From positions 1 through 64,000 of the forward strand of contig NZ_JMIB01000027.1 of the NCBI RefSeq assembly GCF_000695255.1: 64,000 nt of DNA, read 5' to 3'. This document shows, piece after piece, positions 51,236 to 60,414 of this stretch. The first letter of the stretch is position 1, and every line of letters starts with the position of its first letter. Origin of the DNA: Photobacterium galatheae (GTDB lineage: Bacteria > Pseudomonadota > Gammaproteobacteria > Enterobacterales > Vibrionaceae). The notes beneath the pieces were generated by a model. The model searched no databases and was not told the DNA's origin. It saw only the letters and a program-made list of their open reading frames with translations. The translations under genes and the position numbers were made by a program.

Positions 51236-51525
51236 TGCAAATTCATGATTCATTTTACATGCGTGGTGAAATCTCACCGGCAGGACATATAAAAGTCGAA
51301 AATGAAGTCAACGCAGAGAAAGCCGCAACGGCATTTTCTGCGTTATTTATTGAACGCATGCTCAATGATATACAAACGGAAGCGTCTTTATTTTCAAATG
51401 AGAAAAAAACGGCCGGAGAACTGATGTCGATACAAATGATGAATCGGGCGATCGCCGAAACCATTGCGGAAAACAGTCAGCTCAAACAAACAATGCAAGC
51501 ATACCTTGAGAAAAACCAGAAATGA
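51235..51525 (+). CDS. flgJ: FlgJ-like rod cap, scaffold domain only
   Basis: 96 residues, against about 313 for enterobacterial FlgJ. Only the rod-binding part is present: AATAFSALFIERMLNDIQTEA and GELMSIQMMNRAIAETIAENSQL match the FlgJ N-terminal domain. The C-terminal peptidoglycan hydrolase is missing, as in alphaproteobacterial and some other short FlgJ proteins, so a separate transglycosylase must open the wall. Overlaps flgI by 1 base and the next gene by 4. Confidence 0.8.
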   Translation: MQIHDSFYMRGEISPAGHIKVENEVNAEKAATAFSALFIERMLNDIQTEASLFSNEKKTAGELMSIQMMNRAIAETIAENSQLKQTMQAYLEKNQK

Positions 51526-51944
51526 TCTTAGAGAAAATTAATAACCTGACAGAGTCATTACTTCACTATTACAAAAAGCTTGTTGAACTAGAGGGGGCAC
51601 AAATCGCTTTCAGTCTTGCGCTCGTTCATCAAAAGATCAATGAGATTGAAGTCATCAGAGTAAAAATAGAAAAAGTGAGAAAAGAGCTTCAAGAAACATT
51701 TGAACAACAAACCGGGCTTCCTTTCACCTCAGAAAACTTTCACGATTGCTGTGAGCCAGATACGCACCTGAAGATCGCTCACGAGAACCTGAGAGGGTAT
51801 GCCGAAGCGTGTCAGAACCTCCTGAGTGAGGTCATGGCGAACAATGAACACGCAATGAAGGTCTCTGAGAAAGCACTGGGTGTTGTACCTTCTGAAATTC
51901 ATGCACCAAAGTTTGGAAAATGGGGAAAAAGAGCCAAAAGATAA
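51522..51944 (+). CDS. FlgN-like export chaperone (tentative)
   Basis: 140 residues, all-helical, starting LEKINNLTESLLHYYKKLVELE and with a basic C-terminus (KFGKWGKRAKR). Size, helical make-up and position in a flagellar operon fit FlgN, the chaperone of FlgK and FlgL, but motif support is weak. ATGA overlap with flgJ. No FlgM-like gene is seen next to it. Confidence 0.5.
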   Translation: MILEKINNLTESLLHYYKKLVELEGAQIAFSLALVHQKINEIEVIRVKIEKVRKELQETFEQQTGLPFTSENFHDCCEPDTHLKIAHENLRGYAEACQNLLSEVMANNEHAMKVSEKALGVVPSEIHAPKFGKWGKRAKR

Positions 51945-51954
51945 CTCAAAAACG

Positions 51955-52680
51955 ATGTGCCAGCGTAAAGCCAAGGGAAAAAATGCAACCGTTCAATCTA
52001 AATTCGTCAAATCGAATGTCGATCTGGAGAAAAATTACAGAGAACATGAAAAGTATGTCAATAAAATTCTGAGTTTAGTGCTGCGTCACTTCGGGTATCA
52101 GGTGACCCAAAGTGAAAGGGAAGATTTATTGCAACTGGGCCTCATTCATCTCATTGAGTTACACCGGGTTTTTGAACCTGACTTTGAGATACCTTTTCAT
52201 GCCTTTGCAAAGAAAAGAATTTATGGTGGATTTGTCGACTATTTTAGAAAACATTCAGCGATTCCAAGACGTCAACAAGAGACTTATCGGCATTACAGAA
52301 AAATAAAGCAACAAGCCGCTGCCAATGGAGAAATAATGACGCTCACGCAGACGGCAAGTTATTTAGACCTCGAGGTTGATAAACTATCTGCAATGCTTTT
52401 AAATTGGGAGGCAAGATTTCATGCATCAATCGACGATGTCACGGATGCACTGAAATATGATGAAGACCATCCTTATATTCAATTAGAAAGGGCTGCTGAT
52501 CATCAATCTCTCATGAATGCCATATCAAACCTGACTGAGAAAGAACAAATCGTGCTCTCGTTATATTTTGACCAGGAATTGTCCCTGAAAGAGGTGGGGG
52601 GGGTTCTCGGTATCACGGACGGGCGGGTGTCGCAAATCAAAAACGACGCGATAAGAAAAATAAGAAACCAGATAGTATGA
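51955..52680 (+). CDS. fliA: FliA, flagellar sigma-28 factor
   Basis: 241 residues from the ATG at 51955 (FliA is about 239); the frame extends upstream into the FlgN-like gene but that part is not FliA-like. Sigma region 2: EREDLLQLGLIHLIELHRVFEP, FHAFAKKRIYGGFVDYFR. Region 4: LTEKEQIVLSLYFDQELSLKEVGGVLGITDGRVSQIKNDAIRKIR. Directs transcription of late flagellar genes. Placement inside the structural operon, between flgJ and fliF, is unusual. Confidence 0.9.
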   Translation: MCQRKAKGKNATVQSKFVKSNVDLEKNYREHEKYVNKILSLVLRHFGYQVTQSEREDLLQLGLIHLIELHRVFEPDFEIPFHAFAKKRIYGGFVDYFRKHSAIPRRQQETYRHYRKIKQQAAANGEIMTLTQTASYLDLEVDKLSAMLLNWEARFHASIDDVTDALKYDEDHPYIQLERAADHQSLMNAISNLTEKEQIVLSLYFDQELSLKEVGGVLGITDGRVSQIKNDAIRKIRNQIV

Positions 52681-52690
52681 GATTAACGTT

Positions 52691-54391
52691 GTGCAAAATA
52701 AAATAACGCAATTGAAAGAGAACGTCAGTGCCTTGCCATTGAACAAAAAAGTCTTACTTGGCGGGGCACTCGCTGTCGGTATCGCTGTGAGTGGATATAC
52801 ATTCCACCAACTGAGTCAACCGAGTTATGTCACGATGATGACCAACCTCGATCAAACCAGCCTGCAAACGATCATTCCCGTGCTGGAAGCGGAAGGGATT
52901 CCTTTTACTGTGGCACCGAACAACGCAACGCTTCTTGTCGATCGCGATGCTTTACAAAAAGCGACGAATATCTTAGCGAAGCATGGGTTACCGTCTAAGC
53001 CAGCGACAGGCTACGATCACCTGAGTAACTCAAATAGCCCCTATATGACCAAATCAACAGAAGAGCAGATATCGAGGCAAATCTTAGAAGAAAATTTAGA
53101 AAGCTCGATTCTGCAACTCGACAGTGTTCATAAAGCGCAGGTGAGACTGGCTGTTGCAAAAAATAGTCAGTTTCTTCGGGATGTTGAGCCATCCAGTGCA
53201 TCAGTTGTGTTGACGCTCAAGAGAGGGCAATCGCTGAATCGATCGCAGATTAACGGCATTGTGAAGATGATTGCTTACAGTGTACCGAACCTGCCGGAAG
53301 AAAACGTCATCATCCTGGACCATACCGGGAGATCACTCTCAAAAGGAAACGACGCTTCATTGGGGAATGGCGGAACGGCATCTGAGCATAAGCTTCTGAT
53401 TGAAGAGCAATTAAGACAAAAAGTTGTGGAAGTTGTCGCCCCCATCGTCGGTTTAGAACAGGTTCGTGTGAATGTTGAGGCCAAGGTGAACTTCGATAAA
53501 GTCGAAAACACAAAGGAAGAGCCTGTGCCATCATCGGTCATCCTCAGCCAGCAAAGCGAAAAGAGTTATGATCCTGAGCTTGCTGGTGGAGAAGGTGTTG
53601 TCGGTGCGGTGGCCAACCAACCCCCGCAGCACGCCTCTTTTGCCGATAAACCGGATAGCATGGCGAATCAACAGCAGTCGTCTGGGATCCGTCATCTCAA
53701 GGAAACAACAAACTATTCGGTCGGGAAAAGCATTACCCACACCATCCAATCATCCGGGCGAGTCGAAAAAGTGAATGTCGCGATCCTCTTTGACAGAACT
53801 CAGTTTAGCGAGGAGGCGTTGCCAAAAATTATGGAAACAATCACATCGCTTGCTCAGTCAAGCATTGGCTTCGACGCCGACAGAGGGGACTCGATTGATG
53901 TTCGCGCCATGGTTTTCTCAGAACCCGAGGTGATTGAGGCTGAGCCTGTACCATTCTATGAGACGCAAATTGCAAAAGATGCAATGGCGGCCGGGAAATG
54001 GATTGGCGCGATTTTACTTCTCTGGTTGTTATTCTGGCGACCACTCATGCAAAGAATTCTGCCTGGCTCATCAGCGAAAGAAGAGAACCCAGATCAGGTG
54101 CCGGACCTAACGGCAGATGACAATCATGTTCAAAATCAAGCGTTATCATTATCTGAGCAATTATCAACAGAAGCCACTGAGGCAGAATTCTCCAGAGAGA
54201 TGACGAAGGCGATTGAGTTAATGAAAACGAAGCCGACAGAAGCTCAGAATGTTCTTCAAAGCTGGTTGCTGGAAATATCTTTAGAAAACCTTTTGGGATC
54301 TGAAGAAGAGAACGAAGCGCATGAGATGAATTCAGAACAGGCTGAAAGTAAGACTGACGAATCAGATGTAGGTGAAAACAATGAAAAATAA
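52691..54391 (+). CDS. fliF: FliF, MS-ring protein
   Basis: 566 residues from GTG at 52691. Transmembrane helices at about 20-38 and 437-455. Family blocks: MMTNLDQTSLQTIIPVLEAEGIPF, the ring-building YscJ-like region with ISRQILEENLESSILQLDSVHKAQVRLAV, and NYSVGKSITHTIQSSGRVEKVNVAILFD. The cytoplasmic C-terminus that binds FliG is present and acidic. Overlaps fliG by 20 bases. Confidence 0.95.
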   Translation: MQNKITQLKENVSALPLNKKVLLGGALAVGIAVSGYTFHQLSQPSYVTMMTNLDQTSLQTIIPVLEAEGIPFTVAPNNATLLVDRDALQKATNILAKHGLPSKPATGYDHLSNSNSPYMTKSTEEQISRQILEENLESSILQLDSVHKAQVRLAVAKNSQFLRDVEPSSASVVLTLKRGQSLNRSQINGIVKMIAYSVPNLPEENVIILDHTGRSLSKGNDASLGNGGTASEHKLLIEEQLRQKVVEVVAPIVGLEQVRVNVEAKVNFDKVENTKEEPVPSSVILSQQSEKSYDPELAGGEGVVGAVANQPPQHASFADKPDSMANQQQSSGIRHLKETTNYSVGKSITHTIQSSGRVEKVNVAILFDRTQFSEEALPKIMETITSLAQSSIGFDADRGDSIDVRAMVFSEPEVIEAEPVPFYETQIAKDAMAAGKWIGAILLLWLLFWRPLMQRILPGSSAKEENPDQVPDLTADDNHVQNQALSLSEQLSTEATEAEFSREMTKAIELMKTKPTEAQNVLQSWLLEISLENLLGSEEENEAHEMNSEQAESKTDESDVGENNEK

Positions 54392-55322
54392 TCTGACAGG
54401 CATACAAAAAATAGCACTTCTGATTCGAACGGTCGGCTATGACTCTATCACGCCAGTGATCCGGAACCTGCAACTTCCCGAAGATGTCCTGACTCAAATC
54501 GACAAAGAAACCCCCCAAACGGTTTCAAAGAATGTTGGTATCGATCTGCTTCGTGAGTTCAACACATCGGTGAATTTAGTGGTTGGTGGCAAGCGTGAAA
54601 GTATCATGGATGCACTTGATGATATTGGGATGGAAAACGACGCTTTTGGAAAGATCTCCAGAAAGATGAATGGCTTTAAGAAATTATCTTCAATGAGTGC
54701 GGAAGAAGTCTGTGCTTTAATCAGACAAGAACAACCACTTCACCAAGCCATAATACTTTTTGAACTACCTGAAAAGCTGTCTGTTGAAATATTCAATTTA
54801 TTTGATATTGAAGCGCAAGCCAAAATTACGCAAGAAGCTGATCAGGCAGAGTCACCCAAGAGAGAAACACTGATGGCAATCAATGCGGTAATTGAAGATA
54901 TTGTACAGAATAGTGAAAATCATTCATCCGGAAATCTAGAGCGAATCTTGTCCTTTACCGATGGTATGGAGGAGGAACACCTGAATACATACTTAGCGTG
55001 TCTTCCTTCAGATATTGCGGATAAAATCAGAGCGAATGTGCTGACATTTACCCATGTTACCTTGCAGTCAGAAGCTGTTTTGTCTGATATTCTGAGCGAT
55101 CTTGCGACTGGAGATATCGCTTACGCATTTTGTTTGTGTGCTGAAGAAGAGATGAACAAAATGAAGGCTGCGCTGACATCGACGAAAGCGCAAGATGTGA
55201 CGTTCAACATAGATAAAACTGTAAACAAAGAAGACAGGAAAAAAATATCAGAGGCGCAAAGAACTGTGATCATGAGAGCCAAGCGATTACAGTCTGATGG
55301 CACAATAGAAATTGTCAGATAG
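54372..55322 (+). CDS. fliG: FliG, rotor switch protein (divergent)
   Basis: 316 residues (E. coli 331); ATG at 54381 is an alternative start. The N-terminal LTGIQKIALLIRTVGYDSITPVIRNL fits the FliF-binding domain. Middle and C-terminal armadillo-like parts are recognisable but weak: LPEKLSVEIFNLFD, and SEAQRTVIMRAKRLQSDGTIEIV matching the VEQKAILLIVRRLAETGEMVI end of FliG. In the torque helix the E. coli Arg281 position appears to be Lys, and the Asp288-Asp289 pair is not fully kept. Needed for torque generation against MotA. Confidence 0.8.
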   Translation: MKTMKNNLTGIQKIALLIRTVGYDSITPVIRNLQLPEDVLTQIDKETPQTVSKNVGIDLLREFNTSVNLVVGGKRESIMDALDDIGMENDAFGKISRKMNGFKKLSSMSAEEVCALIRQEQPLHQAIILFELPEKLSVEIFNLFDIEAQAKITQEADQAESPKRETLMAINAVIEDIVQNSENHSSGNLERILSFTDGMEEEHLNTYLACLPSDIADKIRANVLTFTHVTLQSEAVLSDILSDLATGDIAYAFCLCAEEEMNKMKAALTSTKAQDVTFNIDKTVNKEDRKKISEAQRTVIMRAKRLQSDGTIEIVR

Positions 55323-55344
55323 TTTTCTATTACATTCACATGAT

Positions 55345-55373
55345 GAGGCACCCGAGATGAAGGTGCCTTATTT
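55345..55373 (+). terminator. Terminator or attenuator between fliG and flgA
   Basis: GAGGCACC-CGAGATGA-AGGTGCCTTATTTCTTT stem-loop. It splits the long flagellar operon. Confidence 0.6.
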
Positions 55374-55393
55374 CTTTGAAAAGGACGCCCATC

Positions 55394-56056
55394 ATGAAGC
55401 TGAAAATATTCTATTGTGCGGCATATTTCCTGTTCTGCATACAGCCACTTGGCGCAACAACAAAGATTGAGGAACAGCTTCTCTCCTATGTCCCAAAATT
55501 TGAATCGATAAAATACACATCAGTCGAAATCAACGACAGAAGTCAGCAACTCTTAATTGAATGCCAGATCAAAAATTCTGATGTCGATATCAATGCATCA
55601 AGACTTTCATACGCAACATTCAGAGTTTTTTGCATCGACGGCAAAGAAATATTGTTTTCTGCAAAACTGGACGGGATAGTAAAGAGTTTAGTTGCGAAAA
55701 ACCAGATAAGAAGGAAAACTAGGCTCAATCAAGAGAACGCTTCAATTGAGTGGGTGAGTCTGAGCAATATTAAAAGTGATGTATTTCACAGCCAGCCTCC
55801 GGATGGCGAATACTATGCGGTTAGGAATTTAAGAAAAGGCCAACCGATATCCCTGAAAAACCTGACGATCGCCCCTGTCATCGAACGAGGATGGCTCGTA
55901 AAAGCTAAAATCCTCGTGTCAAATATAGCCATCTCAATTGATGTTAAGGCATTGGAAGATGGCGTAAAAGGAGACGTCATTCAGGTTGAGAATACATCGT
56001 CAGGGAATATTTTTTACGCAAAAGTGATAAACAGTTCAACAGTGATGATCGAATGA
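55394..56056 (+). CDS. flgA: FlgA-like P-ring assembly chaperone
   Basis: 220 residues from the ATG at 55394, which has an AAGGACG ribosome binding site. Signal peptide (cleavage near QPLGATT). The C-terminal SAF-like domain contains YYAVRNLRKGQPISLKNLTI and VKGDVIQVENTSSGNIFYAKV, matching FlgA. It helps FlgI form the P ring in the periplasm. Its stop overlaps the flhA start (ATGA). Confidence 0.85.
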   Translation: MKLKIFYCAAYFLFCIQPLGATTKIEEQLLSYVPKFESIKYTSVEINDRSQQLLIECQIKNSDVDINASRLSYATFRVFCIDGKEILFSAKLDGIVKSLVAKNQIRRKTRLNQENASIEWVSLSNIKSDVFHSQPPDGEYYAVRNLRKGQPISLKNLTIAPVIERGWLVKAKILVSNIAISIDVKALEDGVKGDVIQVENTSSGNIFYAKVINSSTVMIE

Positions 56057-58122
56057 ACATAAATATAAATAAAGAAATCATGCAAGGGTTCACCATCCCC
56101 TTCGCCATCATACTCATTTTAGGGATGATTATTATCCCTTTGCCACCCCTAGCGCTTGATTTACTGTTTATCACGAACATCGTGATCTCACTGAGCGTGC
56201 TGATGGCCTGCGTTTTTGCGAAAAAACCACTTGAGTTCTCTATCTTCCCGACGGTTTTACTCCTGGCAACCATGTTAAGACTTTCTCTGAATATTGCTTC
56301 TACACGGGTGATACTGCTTCGGGGGCACGGGGGAAGTGGAGCGTCTGGTCAAATCATTGAGTCTTTTGGGAACTTTGTGATTGGCGGGAACTTTGTCGTC
56401 GGTATCATCGTGTTCATCATTTTAACCATCATCAACTTTGTGGTTGTCACGAAAGGAACTGAGCGGGTTTCAGAAGTTTCCGCGAGATTCACTCTCGATG
56501 CCATGCCCGGAAAACAGATGGCAATAGACGCTGACCTCAATAGTGGCGCAATCACTCAAGAAGAAGCGACAGAAAGACGATCGGAGTTATCTCAAGAGTC
56601 GCAATTTTATGGCTCTATGGATGGCGCATCAAAGTTTGTGAAAGGCGATGCAATCGCTGGAATACTGATACTGCTTATTAACATTATCGGGGGAATCACA
56701 GTCGGTGCAGCGCAAAAAGGAATGAGCTTGGCCGAGGCTTCAGAAACCTATCTGCTCCTCTCCATTGGTGATGGTCTTGTCGCAATATTACCATCTATCA
56801 TCATGGCTTTGGCAACCGCAATTATCTCGACCAAAGTGAGTAATAATACTGAATTGAGTGAAATGCTGAAGGTTCAGTTCGGAACAAACCATATGATACC
56901 GTCCATGGCTGGAACCATTGTGTGTATCGTTGGGCTTATTCCGGCCATGCCAAACCTGTTATTTCTTTCTATTGGCGGCGGGTTGTTGTTTCTCGGTGAT
57001 AAGATTAAACGGATAACTGAACAAAGAAACCGGGACGAAGCGGAAGTACAACGGTCGTCTTCAGAATCGCCTGCACAGAAAAAAATCGGTGTCTCCATTG
57101 AAGACATTCAAGAGCACGACACGATTATGCTAGTTGTCGGCAGTGGCCTGACCGATTTAGTGAAGTCAGAAACAACGCCGCTCATCCAGTCGATCACAGG
57201 GGAGAGGATTGAACTTTCAAAAGCCTATGGGGTGCTCATTGAGGCGCCCAGGGTAAACTACAATTTCGAGCTGAATCCAAACGAGTATAAAATTTACATT
57301 AAGGGTCTTCCCTGTGGTGGCGGTGAGGTTTACTCCAATTTGCTGTTGGCGATAGGTGAGGCGGATCAACCACCATTAGATGGCATTTCAGCGAAAGATC
57401 CAGTGCTTGGTTTTGATGGCTATTGGATTATGGATAGTATGACCTCTGAAGCGGAGGAAAAAGGTTACGAAGTACTGGAACCGAGCCAAATCATCTCGAC
57501 ACACCTGAGCATCACCATACAGAAACACCTTGATGCAATGGTGGATACAGATTCTGTTCAACGCATGGTTCAGCAGCTGGAAAACCGAAAGCCGAAACTT
57601 GTCGCTTCTGCCATCAAGGGCGACCAATCTCTCGTGACGCTCTTAGGTATTTTAAAAAGTTTGCTCCATGAAAGAGTTCCGGTAACTCAGCTTCCTATGA
57701 TTCTTGAAGCCTTTGCTGAGCTTCAAAGTTTTAATGGCATCACTTCTGCCGGGTATCTGAGTGAAGTCAGAAAGAAACTGATGCCTTGGATTATCGAAAA
57801 TATTCTCAAAGAGTCGGAAGATAAATCCTCACTGAAGGTTGTGACGATGAGTCAGGAGACACAAACAACGCTGGCACAAACAAGAAGTCCTGATGGCAGC
57901 TTATTTATTGCACCAGATATGCTCAAATCTCTCACGGAAAACCTCAGAAAAGTGAATGAATATCTGAGCGATATGCAGTACCCACTGGTTTTAGTCGTCG
58001 ATGGGACGCTTCGCAGTGGACTTTATGATCAGCTTCACCTTGTTTTCCCTGATATTCACATATTAGGGGCGAATGAAATTGGCGCTTATACCGCAATAGA
58101 TATTGCACACGTAATCTCCTAA
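56053..58122 (+). CDS. flhA: FlhA, flagellar export gate protein
   Basis: 689 residues, normal for FlhA. About eight transmembrane helices in the first 330 residues; the FHIPEP block includes LRLSLNIASTRVILLRG and TKGTERVSEVSARFTLDAMPGKQMAIDADLNSG (about 135-170). The large cytoplasmic domain binds export substrates and chaperones. It is separated from fliPQR by more than 13 kb and on the opposite strand; flhB is not in the window. Confidence 0.96.
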   Translation: MNININKEIMQGFTIPFAIILILGMIIIPLPPLALDLLFITNIVISLSVLMACVFAKKPLEFSIFPTVLLLATMLRLSLNIASTRVILLRGHGGSGASGQIIESFGNFVIGGNFVVGIIVFIILTIINFVVVTKGTERVSEVSARFTLDAMPGKQMAIDADLNSGAITQEEATERRSELSQESQFYGSMDGASKFVKGDAIAGILILLINIIGGITVGAAQKGMSLAEASETYLLLSIGDGLVAILPSIIMALATAIISTKVSNNTELSEMLKVQFGTNHMIPSMAGTIVCIVGLIPAMPNLLFLSIGGGLLFLGDKIKRITEQRNRDEAEVQRSSSESPAQKKIGVSIEDIQEHDTIMLVVGSGLTDLVKSETTPLIQSITGERIELSKAYGVLIEAPRVNYNFELNPNEYKIYIKGLPCGGGEVYSNLLLAIGEADQPPLDGISAKDPVLGFDGYWIMDSMTSEAEEKGYEVLEPSQIISTHLSITIQKHLDAMVDTDSVQRMVQQLENRKPKLVASAIKGDQSLVTLLGILKSLLHERVPVTQLPMILEAFAELQSFNGITSAGYLSEVRKKLMPWIIENILKESEDKSSLKVVTMSQETQTTLAQTRSPDGSLFIAPDMLKSLTENLRKVNEYLSDMQYPLVLVVDGTLRSGLYDQLHLVFPDIHILGANEIGAYTAIDIAHVIS

Positions 58123-58145
58123 ACTTTGATGAAATAAAAGTATCT

Positions 58146-58982
58146 ATGTTTATCAAAAAAACAACATTAGCCGAATTTGAGTCTCAACAGCAAGCCATAG
58201 CGATGCGCGGATTCGCCTCGACCATGGGGAGTAAAATATGCGCTCTGACTCGGGGAAATCTCTCAATTCCGATGGTGCCATCGGGCCAGATCGATCTGGC
58301 GTCTTACTCAGCCAAAGCGTATATCGAAAGTGTTTCGCCGCAGATAAGGTACAAGATTGGGGTCCAGTTTGATGAAAGTTCATTTATCGCTATCGGATTT
58401 AACAGCGAATTTTTGTCAAAATGCGCTTATTATTGGGCAGGCGGCAGGATATCGGCTCCTGAAAAAGACAACCTGTCGAAACCAACAAGTTGTGAAGTTG
58501 CCTTCCTGCGGGAATTTATGCAGCTCATTCTCCCTGCCATTTCTGAAGAACTGAATAAGCATTGCGAATATCTGTTAGAGGTTTCTGAATTGGATGATAA
58601 CGGCGTTGCTTTCAGAAATGACCAAAGAGTTCAAATCAACACGGTCAGCTTTACTTTCAAAGATGAAGTCGTTCAGCTATCCATCATCACTTCTGATGGC
58701 GTATTAAAATACTGCAACCTGAATAGCCATGAAGAAAATGACAAATCTATGCGTGATCGCGTTGATTTGTCAGAGGTGAAAGTCCACCTCGATGTCTGTT
58801 TCGAACCCTTCATGATGACACTGGGTGAGGTGAAAAAACTCAGAGTGGGAGATGAATTATCGATCGCTTCCAGTCAGATATCCCTGATGAACAGAGCCGA
58901 TAAATCGGTTATCGCCCAAGGAATCCTGGGAAGCGATGCAAATCAACATCAACAATTAATTCAAATACGACAAAAATATTAA
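58146..58982 (+). CDS. fliM: FliM-like switch protein lacking the CheY-binding motif
   Basis: 278 residues (typical FliM about 335). The C-terminal SpoA domain is clear: DLSEVKVHLDVCFEPFMMTLGEVKKLRVGDELSIA. The middle domain is weakly FliM-like. The N-terminal EIDALL-type motif that binds phosphorylated CheY is missing; the protein begins with MFIKKTTLAEFESQQQ. With no che genes nearby, rotation may not be controlled by CheY. Directly upstream of fliN, which supports the FliM call over another SpoA protein. Confidence 0.75.
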   Translation: MFIKKTTLAEFESQQQAIAMRGFASTMGSKICALTRGNLSIPMVPSGQIDLASYSAKAYIESVSPQIRYKIGVQFDESSFIAIGFNSEFLSKCAYYWAGGRISAPEKDNLSKPTSCEVAFLREFMQLILPAISEELNKHCEYLLEVSELDDNGVAFRNDQRVQINTVSFTFKDEVVQLSIITSDGVLKYCNLNSHEENDKSMRDRVDLSEVKVHLDVCFEPFMMTLGEVKKLRVGDELSIASSQISLMNRADKSVIAQGILGSDANQHQQLIQIRQKY

Positions 58983-58985
58983 GAA

Positions 58986-59222
58986 ATGAGCATGAATAAC
59001 GAAAACAAAATCGACAATGTATCTGTGGAAGTCTCAGTGCGAGTAGGACGCGTGACACTCAAGGTGGGTCAAATTAAAGACCTTACCGAAGGTTCAATTA
59101 TAGAACTCGACTCAACGCTTGAAGAAGGCTTTGAACTTCTCGCCGGCGATCAGCTGCTTGGCAAGGGAAAAGTTGAAGAAGTGGATGGGAAAGTCATATT
59201 CACACTGACCGAAACGGTATAA
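58986..59222 (+). CDS. fliN: FliN, switch protein
   Basis: 78 residues, a minimal SpoA domain: VEVSVRVGRVTLKVGQIKDLTEGSIIELD, then GDQLLGKGKVEEVDGKV. Forms the lower C-ring with FliM. Shorter than E. coli FliN (137) because it lacks the variable N-terminus. Two Met codons (58986, 58992) near the start. Confidence 0.9.
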   Translation: MSMNNENKIDNVSVEVSVRVGRVTLKVGQIKDLTEGSIIELDSTLEEGFELLAGDQLLGKGKVEEVDGKVIFTLTETV

Positions 59223-59226
59223 CAAG

Positions 59227-59544
59227 ATGATACCTCCAATCTCAAATAGTCACATGCTGGCAGAAATGGCGTTGATGAAGCGAGGGGCATCTCATGCTCC
59301 TCTCCATGCGAATACCCCTTCCGAAAAATTTAGTGACTTATTTATCGATGCATTGAAAAATACCAATGCGATTCAATCACAAGCCTCTGATTTAACACGA
59401 AGGTTTGTCTCAGGTGAAAGCGGAATATCTGCCGCAGATGTGATGAGAATGAACCATAAATCAGAGATTTCCATGGAAGCAACAAAGCAAGTAAGAAATA
59501 AGCTACTTGAACAATACAAGGAGATATTAAATACTCAATTATAA
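59227..59544 (+). CDS. fliE: FliE, MS-ring/rod junction protein
   Basis: 105 residues, typical size. FSDLFIDALKNTNAIQSQASDLTRRFVSGE and ISAADVMRMNHKSEISMEATKQVRNKLLEQYKEIL match FliE. It usually stands in front of fliF; here it is at the end, after fliN. Confidence 0.92.
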   Translation: MIPPISNSHMLAEMALMKRGASHAPLHANTPSEKFSDLFIDALKNTNAIQSQASDLTRRFVSGESGISAADVMRMNHKSEISMEATKQVRNKLLEQYKEILNTQL

Positions 59545-59554
59545 ATAACAAAAA

Positions 59555-60412
59555 ATGAAAGTATTATTTTCTTTACTCTTTATTATTGCCTCTCTTATCG
59601 GCGGGTTCATTGGTGCAGGTGGTAATATTGCTAATCTATGGCAACCCTTTGAAATCATCATGCTTGGTGGTTCGGGTATTGGTTTTTTTGTGGCCACGAA
59701 TTCAGAGGGAGGAATAAAGCAGTTTGGTAAGTTTACGACTTACTTCTTCAAACAACCTTATTGTGAAAAAAAATTCCAAAGTGTTATCGGTTTGATGTTC
59801 CAATTGCATGCAGTTTATGCAAAGGATAAAAAGGCATTATCAAATGCGATCGCGAATCCTTCGGCTGATCCTGTTTTTTCAAAGTATCCGGAAGTTTTGA
59901 ACGATGAGGATGCAAAGAAATTTATCTGTAATAACCTCAATCTTTTAATCGACTCAGGGAGTTCTATTTCCCCTTTTACTTTCGAAGACATGCTTGATGC
60001 TGAAATCGAAGCTTACAGGAAAGAATGGATTGCACCTTATAAGACGGCAACGGCAATGACAGATACGTTTCCTGCATTAGGTATTGCTGTTGCTGTGATG
60101 GGCATCATCTTAGCGATGCAATATCTCGACGCAGGCATGGATCAGCTGGGTGCAAAAATTGGAGCAGCGTTGTTTGGTACGTTTTTTGGCATTTTCATGG
60201 CTTACGGAATTTTTAAACCAATCTCTGTTAAATTCGGGAAGTATGCTGAAGAGGGCGAGTTATTTCTGAACGTCATCAAGACTTATATCATGTGCATGGT
60301 TAAAAATTATGATCCATTAACAGCGGCAGCAGTCACAAATAAGGATGTACCACCAAGGTATAAGCTTGATACAGCAGTATTAAGAGAAAAATTACAAAAT
60401 GATCAAATTTAA
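59555..60412 (+). CDS. motA: MotA, stator channel subunit
   Basis: 285 residues, like E. coli MotA (295). Four transmembrane helices (about 3-22, 30-46, 170-190, 200-222). Conserved FPALGIAVAVMGIILAMQYLDAG and GAKIGAALFGTFFGIFMAYGIFKP. The cytoplasmic loop between helices 2 and 3 contacts FliG. Long proton-type rather than the short PomA-like form. Confidence 0.95.
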   Translation: MKVLFSLLFIIASLIGGFIGAGGNIANLWQPFEIIMLGGSGIGFFVATNSEGGIKQFGKFTTYFFKQPYCEKKFQSVIGLMFQLHAVYAKDKKALSNAIANPSADPVFSKYPEVLNDEDAKKFICNNLNLLIDSGSSISPFTFEDMLDAEIEAYRKEWIAPYKTATAMTDTFPALGIAVAVMGIILAMQYLDAGMDQLGAKIGAALFGTFFGIFMAYGIFKPISVKFGKYAEEGELFLNVIKTYIMCMVKNYDPLTAAAVTNKDVPPRYKLDTAVLREKLQNDQI

Positions 60413-60414
60413 AG

